Of a DNA stretch of 64,000 nucleotides, positions 21,747-33,642 are shown in pieces (position 1 is the first letter of the stretch; the number at the start of each line of letters is the position of its first letter). Where the stretch lies: the NCBI GenBank assembly GCA_001179505.1, contig CDMY01000261.1:6187-70186 (forward strand), in the 5' to 3' direction. This DNA comes from Vitrella brassicaformis. Taxonomy: Eukaryota > Sar > Vitrellaceae. A program made the translations under genes and the position numbers. A model generated the notes under the pieces. The model made no database searches. It had not been told where the DNA came from and saw only the letters and a list, made by a program, of their open reading frames with translations.

Positions 21747-22994
21747 TGCCTTGTTCACCTTGTGCAGCCTGGTGAATTGTGTCCGTGGGCCCCTCCTGCC
21801 CTCTGGGATCTGCAGACACAACAAACACCACACGGTCAGTCAGTCGTAGAGATCAGATGCATGCTGTGTTTGTTTTGTTTGTGGGGTGGTGGTGTGCGTG
21901 GATGGGTAGGGTCCCTCCTTCCCTGACTGACTGACCAGTCCGAGTGATGTGTCGGGGCACCTATCGCCGGGCCTCACCGCCCCTGGAATGTGCCCACTGC
22001 CGATCATCTTGCTGCAGGCAGCACACACATTATACACACACACATATGATGGATGCGAGAGGGTGACCGACTGGGCGGTGTGGTGTTGGCTGATGTGTTT
22101 TGGTCTGTCTTTATTGACTGACTGGTCGGTGGGGTATCTCAGTGTGGTCTGCGACATGGCCCCGCTGATGTGGCGGTTCACCGGACCGCTCCCCAGCACC
22201 AACGGCAGCACATTGCGCAGCGCCCATGTTACCCACCCCTCTGCACACACACAGACATAGATAGACACACCACTCAAGACTGCCCTCCCTCACGAGCATG
22301 GTTGTTTCCCTGACGCACTTGCTTCGATGAGGTCCTTGTATCCGATGGAGGTGTAGTTGACGATGGACTCGGCGATGGGCCGCCGCTCGTGGTCGTAGCT
22401 GTCGAGGAGGGCGGGTGCGGCGTTGCCCTTGACGACCATGGCGAGCTTCCACGCCAGGTTATGGGCGTCGCTGATGCCGACGTTCATACCCTGGTGACCC
22501 AGGGGCGGGTGCACATGCGCCCTGCACACCACACGGACAGACGGACGGCCAGATGGATGGATGGGTGGATGGATGAGGGTGTGGGCTCTGCGCATATGAG
22601 TGTATGTCTTACGCGTCGCCGGCGATGAATGCGTTTCCGACTCTGAATGTGGAGGCGCATCGTGAGTTGATTGAGTAGACCGAACCCCAGTAGACACGCT
22701 GCAGCACGGTGCCCGGCACCACCTGACACACACACACACACATACATACACACATACACAGATATCAACGCGGGAGTGAGATGTGCACTGACTGTTCACT
22801 TATTCTTCCTTCCTACCGCTGATACAATGTCTTGGAGTTCGGCGTGTGATGGTGGCTCCTGTGTGTGAGAAATCAATACAATGAAGGCAGGCAGGACAGC
22901 CGACAAGAGATCACTCACTGCATGTGCGCACCTTGTAGTATCTGTTGTCCAGAACGATATCGGGATCAGTCACGGCTGAAAACATACGCAAACA

Positions 22995-23028
<34 letters not shown>

Positions 23029-24870
23029 TTGACGCCCGTCTGCATTAGATGTCTGTGTGTGTACTGTCCCCCCCTCCCTCCCTCCCTGGTACCCATTCTC
23101 CTGATAGCGATGATTCGCCACCTGTCGTCGCTGAGGGCCAAACAGCTCAACATGTGACCGTTGGCGGTGATCGTGTTGAACCGATTCCTGCACGACCAAC
23201 CATCACCCAACCACAACACACACCATGTGAGCCACGGCCGCATATAGCTATGCAGTGGTGTGCCTTCCTTGCCTGTCGTTGGGGACCCCCCAGACCATCT
23301 TGGTCGTCGCCACGATGAACTCATTGGGGAGGGTCGTGCCTGCGGACAGACACGGCACCACACGACCGACACACACATTGACCAACCAGCACTCAATGCC
23401 ATCCATCCAGCCAGCCAGGTGACAGCACAGCCCACCCTCAAATCTGATGCCAAGGGTTTTCCTGACCAGCGACCGCGCCCCATCACAGCCCACGAGGTAC
23501 CGTCCCCTCACCCGCCGCAGCCCACCGCCAGGCGGCCTGTGGTGGTGGTGACTGAGGCTGTGGTGGCCCGCTGACGAGTGCTCCCTGTGTGTGGTGGCGC
23601 CGTAGCGCCCCCCGTCGCCCTGCCGCTCGTCGGCGATGTTCATGAGAGTGGCGATGGACTCGCTGCTGCAGTGGGACCGCACGGACGGCGTCATCTCGCG
23701 CTCCCATGACGCACTCAGGTTCAAAGGGTCACTCGGGGAGTCGTCGGCTGAGCGAGAATCTGCACACGTACACACACACAGGGTGGGTGGTGTGTGCCAG
23801 CCCCCGTGTGTGTGTGTGGCGCAGGTACCTCTGTCGGTGAATCTGGTGGTGCATTCGGATGAGAGTGTGGTTGCGGTGAGGGGTGTGGTCTTGGGGGTGA
23901 GGAACGGCTGGGGGAACCGGAGCGACGGCGTCACCACCGCGTTGGGCTGAACCAACACCTGACTCACACACACACACGCACAGACTCACACACGTAAGAT
24001 GCCTGTCCGTCTGTCTGTTGGTGCGTCACACGTACCTCGACGCCCTCGTGGTGTGCATTTCCCACTTTGATGGCGAGCACCTCGACTGGCCGGCGGATGC
24101 GGTGGCCGTACCCCAGCTGCACAATCCTCTCGGTGAGTATCCTCTCGGTCTCCGTCTGCTCGAGCGCTATCGGCAAAGCGTAGTGGCTGTCGCACTTGTC
24201 GTACGTCCAGTCAAAGGCCACAGACCCTGCCAATCAATGGGCGTGGCGTGGTGGCCACCCGCCCACAGACAGACAGACAGACAGACAGACAGAGGGACAG
24301 ACACAGCACCACGTCAATGAGTGTGTGTATGTCCTTCCTCGGACCACAACCATCCGTACCATCGACGAACACCCGCTCTCCTTTCATTTTGACCCCCTCC
24401 CGTAGCACCTCGTCAATCACACCCACGTCTGCACGCACACACAGACGTGTAGTTCATGCCAGCCGAGCCGAGCGAGTCTTCGCCTGTCTGCCTGCCTGCC
24501 TGCGACTGTCCTGTCTGTCTGTCTGTCTGTCTGTCTGCGACTGTCCTGTTTGTCAGTCAGCACGTGCCTTCGAAAATCTCGAGTGTCCTGGGCTGCACGC
24601 CCAGGGCCCTGCTGGTGTCCACGTGGCGGGGCATTCGGTCGAGCAACAGAAAGTCCACTCCACGCCTATATGCCAACACCATCAACACACAAGCCGAGTG
24701 AAATCAGCGGCGCCACACACACGAGTCGGCATTGCAGTGCGCTGGCTGCCTTGTTTTCACCTTGCAAGATCCAGGGCGAGGCTGAGGCCGGTCGGCCCTG
24801 CTCCAAGGATGATGACGTCCGTTTCATCTGGCAACTCCACGTGCGGCGGCGGCAGCCGCAGAGACAGCAT
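20755..24870 (-). CDS. FAD-dependent aromatic-ring hydroxylase (PheA/TfdB type), 19 exons
   Basis: Nineteen exons from ATG 24870 to TAG 20755 close in frame to 766 residues: 24761-24870, 24568-24665, 24360-24428, 24036-24226, 23829-23958, 23436-23759, 23273-23339, 23093-23187, 22932-22975, 22817-22858, 22613-22722, 22319-22521, 22123-22240, 21936-22011, 21759-21809, 21507-21654, 21197-21395, 20936-21087 and 20755-20828. Motifs in order: the FAD Rossmann loop VIILGAGPTGLSLALDLARR (~19-38); RYLVGCDGARSLVRK, the conserved DG motif; and GDAAHVHPPLGHQGMNVGI (~425-445), the second FAD motif. The C-terminal part ends with VMVRPDRHVSHIG, the thioredoxin-like tail seen in phenol 2-monooxygenases. It should use NAD(P)H and O2 to hydroxylate an aromatic or polyketide substrate that cannot be named. 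Two introns appear to be GC-AG. Confidence 0.85.
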
Positions 24871-25061
24871 TAACGCTACCGGCCGACAGTTTCTCGGGAT
24901 CTTTCGCAGATCACGATGGCATCGTGCTCAGGTCGTCACCGCACAGCTCAATTCACCATCCGCTGCTTCTGATTTGCGAGCTCAGATCGCAGACGTTCTC
25001 GAATCTGGGAAGCGGGGGGCGGGTGTTGGGCCTCCACTGCGCTTGGCTCTGCCGGTAGGAG

Positions 25062-26370
25062 ATGTGCATGGTTACATATCTGTCAATCATGCCTGCATCT
25101 ACATCTTGTGCACCAAGACCCGGGATCGTTGTTCGTCTTGTGCAGCTGCTGCACGCCTCCTTCTGCTTCTACACCGCTGCGGTGGGGGCATTCGGCGTCC
25201 TCGCAAGCAAGACCAGGATGCAGTCCACTCTCACGCCCGACGCCAGCAACCCCACGCCCGCAGGAGGACGGACGCCGCTAAAGGCCTTCTATGAGAAGGT
25301 GGGTGGGGACGATGGCAACACGAACACGCTGTGACTCTGTTGTGTCCATTTCCAGGGCGCCAGTGGGTGTGAGAAGCTTCGCGCGTTGGCTGCCGAGGGT
25401 GTGGCGGCCAAGTGGAAGGACATCGGCAGCACGCACGGCATTGAGCGGTGGGTGCGGCGGCTGGCGGGGGAGCCCCTGCAGACGAAAGGCCGTGTCTTCT
25501 TCCCCGCAAAAGACGGACTCGGACCCGCGCAGATCCTCGACTACATCTGGTATGTCTGTCTGCACATACCATATCGAGCAGGCGTGTGCGCTGCTGGTAT
25601 CTGTGTATCTGTGCCTGAGTGCGTGCTTGTGTCAGGGACGAGAGCACCAAGAAGGAGTATGATCCCGAGTACGAGCAAGGTAGGCCGGCGGGCAGCCAGA
25701 TAGATGGGACACTTCAAGTGCCATGTGAGTGAGTGTGCGTACGTGTGTTGCAGGTTTCCGTGTCGCCGACTATCCCGAGGAGAACCAAACGGCAGTGAAG
25801 GTCCTGTATCAGGTATAGACCAGACCACACACAAAGCAAACGATTCATGATTCCTTCCTCTGCTACCCGTCTCTCTCTCTCTCTCTCTCTGTCGCAGGCC
25901 TACAAGACGCCCGGCCTGGGCATCCCAGGGAGAGATTTCATCATCCTGACAGCGAGGCAGGACCGCCAGCAGGACGGAGGCCGCAGCCGCGCGACCATGT
26001 CTGTCCAGTCGGTCGACTGGAGCGAGGAGCTCACCAACACGTCCAAGCACCACTGGAGGGGCAAAGCCATGGTAGGTATGTGTGCACCGCACACACACAT
26101 GGCGGTGGCATGTGGCACACGCACACAGCAAACAAAGAGTATGGTGTGTGTATACGGTCTGTGTGTACTGTGCGTGCGTGCGTGTGTGCGTGTGTGTGGT
26201 AGTTGTGTGGGTTTGACTGCGAGTCGCTTCCCGATGGCGGTGTGCAGGTGACGTACATCGAGCAGATCGACGCGTGCGGGTCGATCCCTGAGTGGCTGCA
26301 GCGGCAGGTCAAGATCAGACACCTCGACATGCTCAACACCATCAAGACAAATGTCGTCAACAAGTACTGA
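25062..26370 (+). CDS. START-domain lipid-transfer protein
   Basis: Six exons (25062-25298, 25356-25549, 25636-25679, 25754-25812, 25898-26071, 26248-26370) close in frame to 276 residues if translation starts at 25062; ATG 25089 is an alternative. The N-terminus LLHASFCFYTAAVGAFGVLA is hydrophobic, either a signal anchor or a targeting sequence. From about residue 80 the protein follows the START (StAR-related) fold: GRVFFPAKDGLGPAQILDYI, then VKVLYQAYKTPGLGIPGRDF, then GSIPEWLQRQ near the end, the conserved GxhP segment of the last helix. START domains bind sterols, phospholipids or ceramide in a deep cavity and move them between membranes. The ligand is unknown. It is transcribed divergently from the FAD monooxygenase, 191 bp apart, perhaps sharing a promoter. 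Confidence 0.75.
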
Positions 26371-26440
26371 CAAGCTGCATGTATAGATCTGGATGAGTGA
26401 GTTGCTGCCGATAGGAAAGAAAGCGTCTCTACTGCATCTG

Positions 26441-26507
26441 CGGGGGAGTGTCGTGTTGCCGCACAGGCCGCGTACGGCAGCAGCAACACTCCCCCGTCTG
26501 TGCGGCA
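26441..26507. other. Interleaved inverted repeats (possible pseudoknot) in a 3' region
   Basis: Arm A CGGGGGAGTGT (26441-26451) pairs with A' ACACTCCCCCG (26486-26496), and arm B TGCCGCACAG (26457-26466) pairs with B' CTGTGCGGCA (26498-26507). The order A-B-A'-B' is that of an H-type pseudoknot. It lies 70 bp after the stop of the START gene and 280 bp before the adenylate kinase, so it would fall in a 3' UTR or terminator region. Function unknown. The rest of the 26371-26786 spacer shows nothing else. Confidence 0.55.
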
Positions 26508-26786
26508 GCGGGACACTCTCTTTCCCACGCCTCATTGCGTTGCTTTGACTAGCTTGGCTAGCGAGAGACGTGAGTAGTTTTGTGCAGTCGTTGGTTTGTG
26601 TATTGGTCTCTATGTGCTTCGTCTGATCGGGCGTGGAATGCGCGCTGCTACGGCGCTGGAAGTGGTTGCGAGAGGAAGCAGAAATACATATACACAAATT
26701 AAGAACTCGGTATCGCTCTACCTCGGATCTCCCCTCAGCTCGAGCTCGCAATAAAATTGGGTGGGGGAAAAAAGCGGGCGTCCACC

Positions 26787-27839
26787 ATGGCATCACCTCC
26801 CCAGATCATCATCAGCGGGGCCCCAGCGTCGGGGAAGGGAACACAGTGCGAGAAGCTGGTGGAGCGGTTCGCCGCGGCGTGGTGCATCTCTCCACGGGCG
26901 ACCTGCTGAGGGCGGCCGTCAAGGAGGGCACCGAGGTGGGGCTCAAGGCCAAGGACTTCATGGACAAGGGGCAGCTCGTCCCCGACGAACTCATCATCGG
27001 TGAGCAAATGGGATGTAGTGAAGTCGGGCGATGTGGGGGAGGGGCAAGCACGGGCCATTTCTCTCTTGCTGAGTGTGTCAGACCTGGTGAAGGAGTGCCT
27101 GACGACCGAAGAGTGCAAGCAGAAGGGATGGCTGCTCGACGGCTTCCCCCGCACTGCTGTAAGGCTCGGGTGGCTGTGGGGGGTCGCAACCGACTGTCTG
27201 TCTGTCTGTCTGTCCTGTTTTTTGGCGGGCAGGTGCAAGGTGAGAAGCTGCGGGAGTCTGGCATCATCCCCGACTGTGTGGTTGGCCTGGAGGTGCCCGA
27301 TGAGGTCCTCATCAAGCGCGTCGTCGGACGAAGGCTCGACCCCGAGACAGGTCAGCCAGCAGCCACTGGAGCCTGAGACGTGCAAACAACACAACACACA
27401 CGGCTCTGATGCACTCAGGCAAGATCTATCACCTTGAGTTCAAACCTCCGCCTGACGATGCGGCGATCAAGGCCCGCCTGCAGCACAGAAGCGACGACAC
27501 CGAAGAGAAATGCACAGTCAGACTGGCGGTGAGTGAGTGTGAGTCAACACAGACAGGACGGCCAAAGGAGACACCAGTGTGTGTCCTGTATGTGTTGTGC
27601 AGGCATTCCACAGCCACAACAAGGCTGTCAAGGACGGGTTCGCCCAGTGCTTCACGTCGGTCGATGGCACCGGCAAACCTGATGAGGTCAGCAAGAGACA
27701 CACAGACAGACAGGGAGATGGCTGGATGGCGAGAGTGCCCACATGATGAGCGCATGGCGTGTGTGTTGCTGTGGATTGGTTGCAGGTGTCCCAGCGCGTG
27801 TGTGAGTGCATCGATGCGGCACTTAGCAAGAAGAAGTGA
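26787..27839 (+). CDS. Adenylate kinase, with an apparent frameshift in exon 1
   Basis: The product interconverts ATP + AMP and 2 ADP. Exons are 26787-26999, 27082-27158, 27233-27350, 27419-27528, 27603-27686 and 27786-27839, about 218 residues, the size of a short-form enzyme. Motifs: [20 protein letters not shown] carries the Walker A P-loop; [17 protein letters not shown] is the AMP-binding motif; [10 protein letters not shown] is the central signature; [15 protein letters not shown] opens the LID. The P-loop and the STGDLLR motif are in different frames: after VERF at about 26870 one base seems to be missing in a run of G/C, so translation from the ATG would end near 26907. All later exons are in frame with each other. 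Sequencing or assembly error in the GC-rich stretch is the simplest explanation; a recent pseudogene is the alternative. Confidence 0.85.
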
Positions 27840-28506
27840 ACGACCGACAGCACAGCACAGCAGCAGAGGAGTGAAAGAGAGCGTCCAAACGGATGTCGCC
27901 TTGATGCCTGCCCTGCCTGATTCATCACCTCACACACCCACATGCAATCCAATGAAATGCAGAGAAGAAAGAGATAGATAAGAGGTGTGTGTAGGTGTGC
28001 TGCCTTTTTCGTCTTTCAGTCGTCTGTCTTTCGGTCTGTCTTGTCGTGATCGTGACTGCAGTCCTCTGCTATGCATAAGACCTCGTGTGCTGAGTGCTTT
28101 CGTCTTGTTTGGCAATGCGGAGAGGGAGGGAGGGAGGGAGGGAGGAAGGCTGGATTGGCTGGCTGCATTGGCTGGGATGCGTGGGTGATGCCGACTGAGT
28201 GGGTGTGTTGCTTGACGGGAGGGAGGGTGACAGAGAGACAAAAAATATTCAACAGTCACACACAGTTATCGATCCAAAACTGAATGGAATGAGCCGCGAG
28301 TCCATTTCCCGACGCACCCATTCACCCATTCCTTGTCAGGTCCACCGACCCGCACACCATGCAATGCAATGAGCCACAGGTAGCCAACTAGATAAACGCC
28401 CCCGCACTGCACCCACCCACCCAGTCACAGACTAGCACAACACACAACACACACATGTCAGGCTATCTGTGTGCATCAATCACATCAGCACGGTTGTCGG
28501 TCTTCC
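27840..28506. other. Intergenic stretch between convergent genes
   Basis: This holds the 3' flanks of the adenylate kinase (+) and the ankyrin/BTB gene (-). A (GGGA)n tract lies at about 28122-28144. No coding frame or RNA gene is seen. Confidence 0.5.
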
Positions 28507-31477
28507 TTAGACATTGAGGTTCAATGTGCAGAGGAAGTCGTCTATCTTGGAGGCGCACATCTCATACACCGCCCTCTGCGACTCACGATCCTTCGTCCCC
28601 CCTTCCCTCTCCTGCACGTCCTCTTCATCGTCTCTCTCGCTACTCGCCGCTCCTGCCGGCTCTGTCGGTCTCTCTGATGGCTGCGATGGCGGTTGCCTTT
28701 CGTCTTTGCTCGATGCTGCCGTTGGTAGTGGCGGTGCTGATGACGTGGATGGCTCACTGGGCAGTGAGTCTGTGGGTGCGGCCTCCCTGGCGTCCTTGTC
28801 GGCCGCCGGCCTCTCCTTCTTGCCTCTGCGTGTGCTGCCGCCGCCCTTGGCCCGCTGTCGGTTGCCGGCCGTGGGTGAGGTCTCCTGCTGCTCCTCTTTG
28901 CTGATGCCATAGATGTCAGCCAACGCCTCCTGATGGGCGGGCACACACACATACGCACAGCATGAGCCAAATGTGGTCGGTGTGTCCCTCTCTGTGTGGT
29001 GGTGGGGGTGGCGTCACCGATGCGTCCTCACTTACCATGATGTCGTCAATCACGGGGATCGTATCGACGTCTTCTCTGTTCTGGATGGTCGCCGCAGATG
29101 CCCTAACCAGACGGACAAAGTCCTGGTGGCACGTGAGACGCCCCTCAGCACTGGAGGGTGATGCTGTTGGCAGGGCGGAGCTCTCGGGGGCCGAGGGGTA
29201 CAGCAGACTGTCCAGATTGAGGGCCATGAACCGACTGGCCTGATGCAGAAGACGGTCCACCTGCAAACAGACAGGAACGAAGGAATGACGTCAGGAGATA
29301 TCGGCTGGGTGGATGGGTGGATGGCCGTACTCGAAGTAGGTCTGAGAGGTGATACAATGAACACACATTTCCGAGGGTGATGTGGCACGCCAACACGCTG
29401 CCACACGTCGCTTTCAGACCTGCAGACATGGTCAAGCGTGTTTCCATGATGCGGGGTGCACACGCGCCTTCCTTCCCGCACCCACCAGGCAGCATGTATA
29501 GGCTTGCGATGTCGAGCAGCTCAATCAGTGCCGTGTCGCACTTGCGGAAGGCCGCCTCATTCAGCTCACAACGCACCTCGTGGTGCAACACCGTGTCCGT
29601 GTACAAATACTGACAGACAGACAGACAGACGGACGGACAGGCGGCCACCGCGTCGTCACAAGACGTCTCCCGCCTTTCTCCTTTGAGCGTCTTCACCACG
29701 CACCTCAAGCAGCAGAGAGAACCCCAGCAGTGAGACGCTAGAGAGATGGACAGTGAGCATCGGCCGCGCCGACCACTTGTCCGCATCTACCGCCAAGCGG
29801 CTGTCTTGTGTGGTGTTAGATGAGAAGCTCCCCGACTGTGAGCTGCCGGCCGACACGTTAACACCCACCGCCCCCGCGGCCCCCACCTCGCAGAAATGTG
29901 ACGCAAACAGTGTCTGGAAATACTCAGCACGGGACTGCACAACAGAACACAACACCAGAGGCACCGTCCACACAGGCAGTCAGTCAAGTCGTCTGTGGAT
30001 CGCCCTGCCCTCTGCCGTACCTCAAACATCAATCTGTGGCATCTGAATCGCATCGGTTTCTCCAGCTCATTGTGGACCTCCACGGTCAGATCGCAGGTCG
30101 ACAGCAGGTCACCGTGAAGGGGTGGCGAGCGGGGGCTGCCGCGGTGCTCGTGGCTGGCGTGGGTGAGGATGGCCTTGACCACTGGCCGCATGGCCGATGC
30201 CATGGAGAAGGGGTAGGCGGGGGAAGGATCCAGGACTACAGACACCGGCCGGTGTAGAAGCTTCTTCTGTCATATGGGCACACGCACACACACACACAGC
30301 CGCCATGAGTGAGTGTGTGCCCGGCGAATGGATCATCCATCTCATCTCCCTCACCATGTGGCCTTTCTGGAATTTCTCCCCTACTTGCTGTAAAGGCACA
30401 CACGATAAACGCACCTTAAAGGCATGCAGACACGCCCACCAATCAGTGTTCAGGGCCTCGTTCTCACCTTCTCCTCGAGGACGGCCTTTTTGAGTGCGTC
30501 GAGCTTCATGATGTTGGCGGCCTTCAGCACCTCGGGCACACTCGCCAGCGGCACCTCCAGCCTTTCAGTGTACAGCCACTTGATGACCTCTGCACACACA
30601 CATACAATACAATACAATACAGCACACACCGAATCCATTTGGATGCACTGCGCATCCCAATTCTTGCTCCACCTCACCGAAGTAGGTCGACCAGGATATG
30701 CTGTACCTGCAGCAATCCACCCACACAGGCACAGCAACTTCATAGGCGCACCAAACAACCGGCCAGACAGCTCCGTCTTGGCTCACTTTGAGAGGACGTT
30801 GATGACGCATCGCCTCCTGTGCTGCTCCTTCTGCAGCGTGCGCCTGAGGTAGTGGCTCCTCGCCATGAGCACCAGCTTATGCGCGTGGATGAGGCCCCTC
30901 TCGCCCGCCCCGCTCTCCCATCCATTCTGGCCCTCCAGCTCCTCCACATGAACGCGGAACGCCTCGGACGAGGGCGACGCGCGTGCGAGGAAGGTCGGCA
31001 CACCTTGACCGGCGACGGTGAAGTGCAGATCTGCCAGCGGCGACCTCTCGAACAGCTCTCGCCAGGTCTCCGAGTATCGATCCCGCTGCGCCGACGAGGT
31101 CGTCTGCTTGTACTGGGCAAGCAGGTTGCGGATCTGATCCGTCAGGGCGCCATACATGCATCTCTCGCCGTCAAATGTGCCCGGCTGACACTTGGCGCCT
31201 TTCTCCAGAAGATACATGACGGTGTCCAGATGGCCGGCGAAACACGCATAGTACAAAGGCGTCGCATCCCATTGGTCACGCACCTGCAAACAAGCAGCAC
31301 ACAACGGGCAACAAGTGTGTTCGGTTCGGGCTCTGATGTGGCGTGTGTGTTTGTGCGGTTACTTACATTGATGTTGTATTTCTCCTCCTCCACAAAGTGG
31401 CGGACCAGCTCCATGTTGCCGGTTCTGCAGGCGATGCAGAAGTCATCGAGTCTGTGCGGCTTCTGTTGCTGGACCAT
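28507..31477 (-). CDS. Ankyrin repeat and BTB/POZ protein (ABTB1-like), 11 exons
   Basis: Exons 31367-31477, 30787-31283, 30678-30706, 30468-30589, 30355-30387, 30021-30266, 29704-29934, 29486-29609, 29331-29419, 29036-29260 and 28507-28929 close in frame to 709 residues. The start MVQQQKPHRLDDFCIACRTG leads into two ankyrin repeats (NMELVRHFVEEEKYNIN; WDATPLYYACFAGHLDTVMY). A first BTB domain follows (LADLHFTV ... IHAHKLVLMARSHYLRRTL ... VIKWLYTERLEV) and a second later (CDLTVEV ... RFRCHRLMFE ... YLYTDTV). Ankyrin plus two BTB domains is the layout of ABTB1/BPOZ, a probable substrate adaptor for Cullin-3 ubiquitin ligases; that role is inferred. The C-terminal ~140 residues (Ser/Pro/Glu-rich, ending KIDDFLCTLNLNV) are an extension beyond the animal protein. 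Confidence 0.8.
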
Positions 31478-32050
31478 CGCCACTCACAAACTCCTGGCCC
31501 AAAAATGCTCTCTTGCCCCATCTACGTATACACGGCAGCGATGTTTTCCCTTTTGCCGCCGAATACGACGACACAACACCTTCCACGCCGCCCCTGTTGC
31601 GAAAACCTTTTGATCTGGGCTGCGAGCTTAGAACAGCGAATCTGGCCTCTAGGGGTTCTCCCAAAGAACAGGTGGGGGAGAAGCGGAGGCACTGCGTCCA
31701 GCTTTGCGTGTGATGGGTGCACGTTCCGGCTGCCAGATCAACTCAGCTGCAGTGCAACAGCGACGGGAGATGCCCCCAGCACTCAGTCGACAGCAACCAA
31801 TGAGGCGCTGAATTCGCGCTGACTGTTTGCAATGCTTCCCAGAAAGCATGCATAGACTTATGTAATTGTCCGAGCGCTCTATGTGTCCATAACCGTCCAC
31901 ACAAACACAACGGGCACGGCACTCCGTCAGACGGCCAGCCGGCCAGCCATGAACACACACTTCTTATCACTCCCGCACTGTCTGTTGGAGCGGCCGGCAC
32001 TCTATGGCCTCAGTGCGATGGCTGGCGGCGTCGTTGGTGGGTGCGGTGTC
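31478..32050. promoter_or_regulatory. Upstream region of the ABTB1-like gene
   Basis: This lies between the start of the ankyrin/BTB gene (31477, -) and the stop of the kinase gene (32051, -). It should contain the ABTB1-like promoter and part of the kinase 5'-distal or 3' flank. No motif or open frame with protein-like content is evident. Confidence 0.35.
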
Positions 32051-33515
32051 TCATTCATTCGCCGTCGCTCCCGTGTGATGTGAGCTGTGAGTCGACGAGT
32101 GCTCCGGGTGGTCGGATGGCGGCGGTGCGGCGCTGTGTGTCTGGGCGGCTCCGGCGGCGAACCATGGATGTGCCAACGCATCGGACGCTGAGGGCATTGC
32201 ACACACAGACACATAAGCGGCGATCGACAAATGGCCTGGGTGGGTGGGTGTGTGTGTCTACCTGATGGGATGCGTTTGCCTTTGTCGGCCGTCAGCAGCC
32301 GACGGACAATGTCCGCGGCCTCCGGCGACACCTCGTCAGTCGAGAGGAAAGGCACTCCCTGACCCACACGCACATTGGCGTCGGTGGATGGATGGCCAAT
32401 CTATGTGTCCTTCCCTCTGTAGCCTGCCAACTGACTGACCTGCCTCATTGCACTAGTGACCTGCCTCATTGCACTAGCGGAGATGCTGCCGTCGCCCCGC
32501 ACATTGAAGGGGAATCGGCCGGTGAGCAAGAAGTATCTGAAAGAGGGAGGGACACACACGCGACAGACATCCACACACGTACATGAGTGTGTGTGTGTGT
32601 TTGTGGTTGCTGTCCGCACATGGCGACTCCGACGGCCCACAGGTCGCTGGCCGGACTGTAATCCAACGACGCAAAGCACTCTGGCGCCTACCGATGGATG
32701 CAACACACATGAATGACACACAGACATATATAATCTTTTGTGTATGTGGCAGTGTGTGTGACAGCTGAGAGTGTCAGCCAGCTTACAAGGTACTGACGCG
32801 TGCCGGCCAGACCCCTCAACTTTGGGCTCTCGGGCGTCAGTATGTTGTCGAAATCGACGAGCATCACGCGGCCATTCTCACCCTTGACAATGTTGCCCAG
32901 CGAAACGTCGCCATGTGTTATCTGCACACACACACACACACACAGCCACACGTGTGATCCATATATCCGACCCTCTGCCTGTCAAGGTACAATCGTTCAC
33001 TGACCCCGTGTATGTGCAGCACATCGAGTCCCCTCAGCGCCCCCTCAGCAATGTGCCTGGCGTCCTCCTCGTCCACTCGCCCTCTCTCGCAGTCTTCGCC
33101 CCTCGCCCATTCCATGATGACATAGAAGGACTGGGCGTCTTGTGCCATCTCCATCACTCGGCAGAGGTGGCGACAGGGGGGCAGCCGCATGACGTGCTCG
33201 TAGTTGGAAAAGAACTCACTCTCCGTGAAGAGCGAAGTGGGCTGCCTGCACACACACAGACAGACGCAGAGGGACACATAAATGGATGGATGGAGGATTG
33301 AGTGGATGGACGGCTGGCTCACCGGTAGTCCTTGCGCAGGGCCTTGAGGGCCCATAGGTCGCCGGATAGAGTGCTCCGCACCTTGAAGATGTACCCATTG
33401 CTGACCCACACACACAAGTAGAGTCACACTGGATGGATCGATTCTCGCGGCTCTGACTGACTTACCCGCCTTGGTCGACCGGCGCGACAAACTGCAGCGC
33501 ATTGGCCGCCAGCAT
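32051..33515 (-). CDS. Divergent protein kinase domain protein
   Basis: Eight exons (33466-33515, 33323-33400, 33005-33245, 32787-32921, 32620-32687, 32440-32536, 32262-32358, 32051-32187) close in frame to about 300 residues, essentially a bare kinase domain. The start MLAANALQFVAPVDQ is the first in-frame Met. Visible motifs: a reduced Gly loop (DQGGNGYIFKV), the VAIK-type Lys in LWALKAL, an aC Glu in TESEFFSNYEHV, THGDVSLGN in place of HRDxxxxN, VDFDN in place of DFG, APECF for APE, and SDLWAVGVAIYFLLTGRFPF. The catalytic Asp and the metal-binding Asn and first Asp are kept, so activity is possible though HRD and DFG are altered. Exon 6 ends in a 21-bp tandem duplication offering two in-frame donors (after 32461 or 32440). 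Confidence 0.75.
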
Positions 33516-33642
33516 TTCCCAGCAGCCCGCAAACGTTTGGATGCCCCCCAAGATCCCATCCCCTGCCGCGTTGCCACTGGCGTCTCCTTCAGCCACTCTG
33601 GGTGCCTCCTGCGCTCCTTCAGTTGAGGTCGAGGGGACGGTG

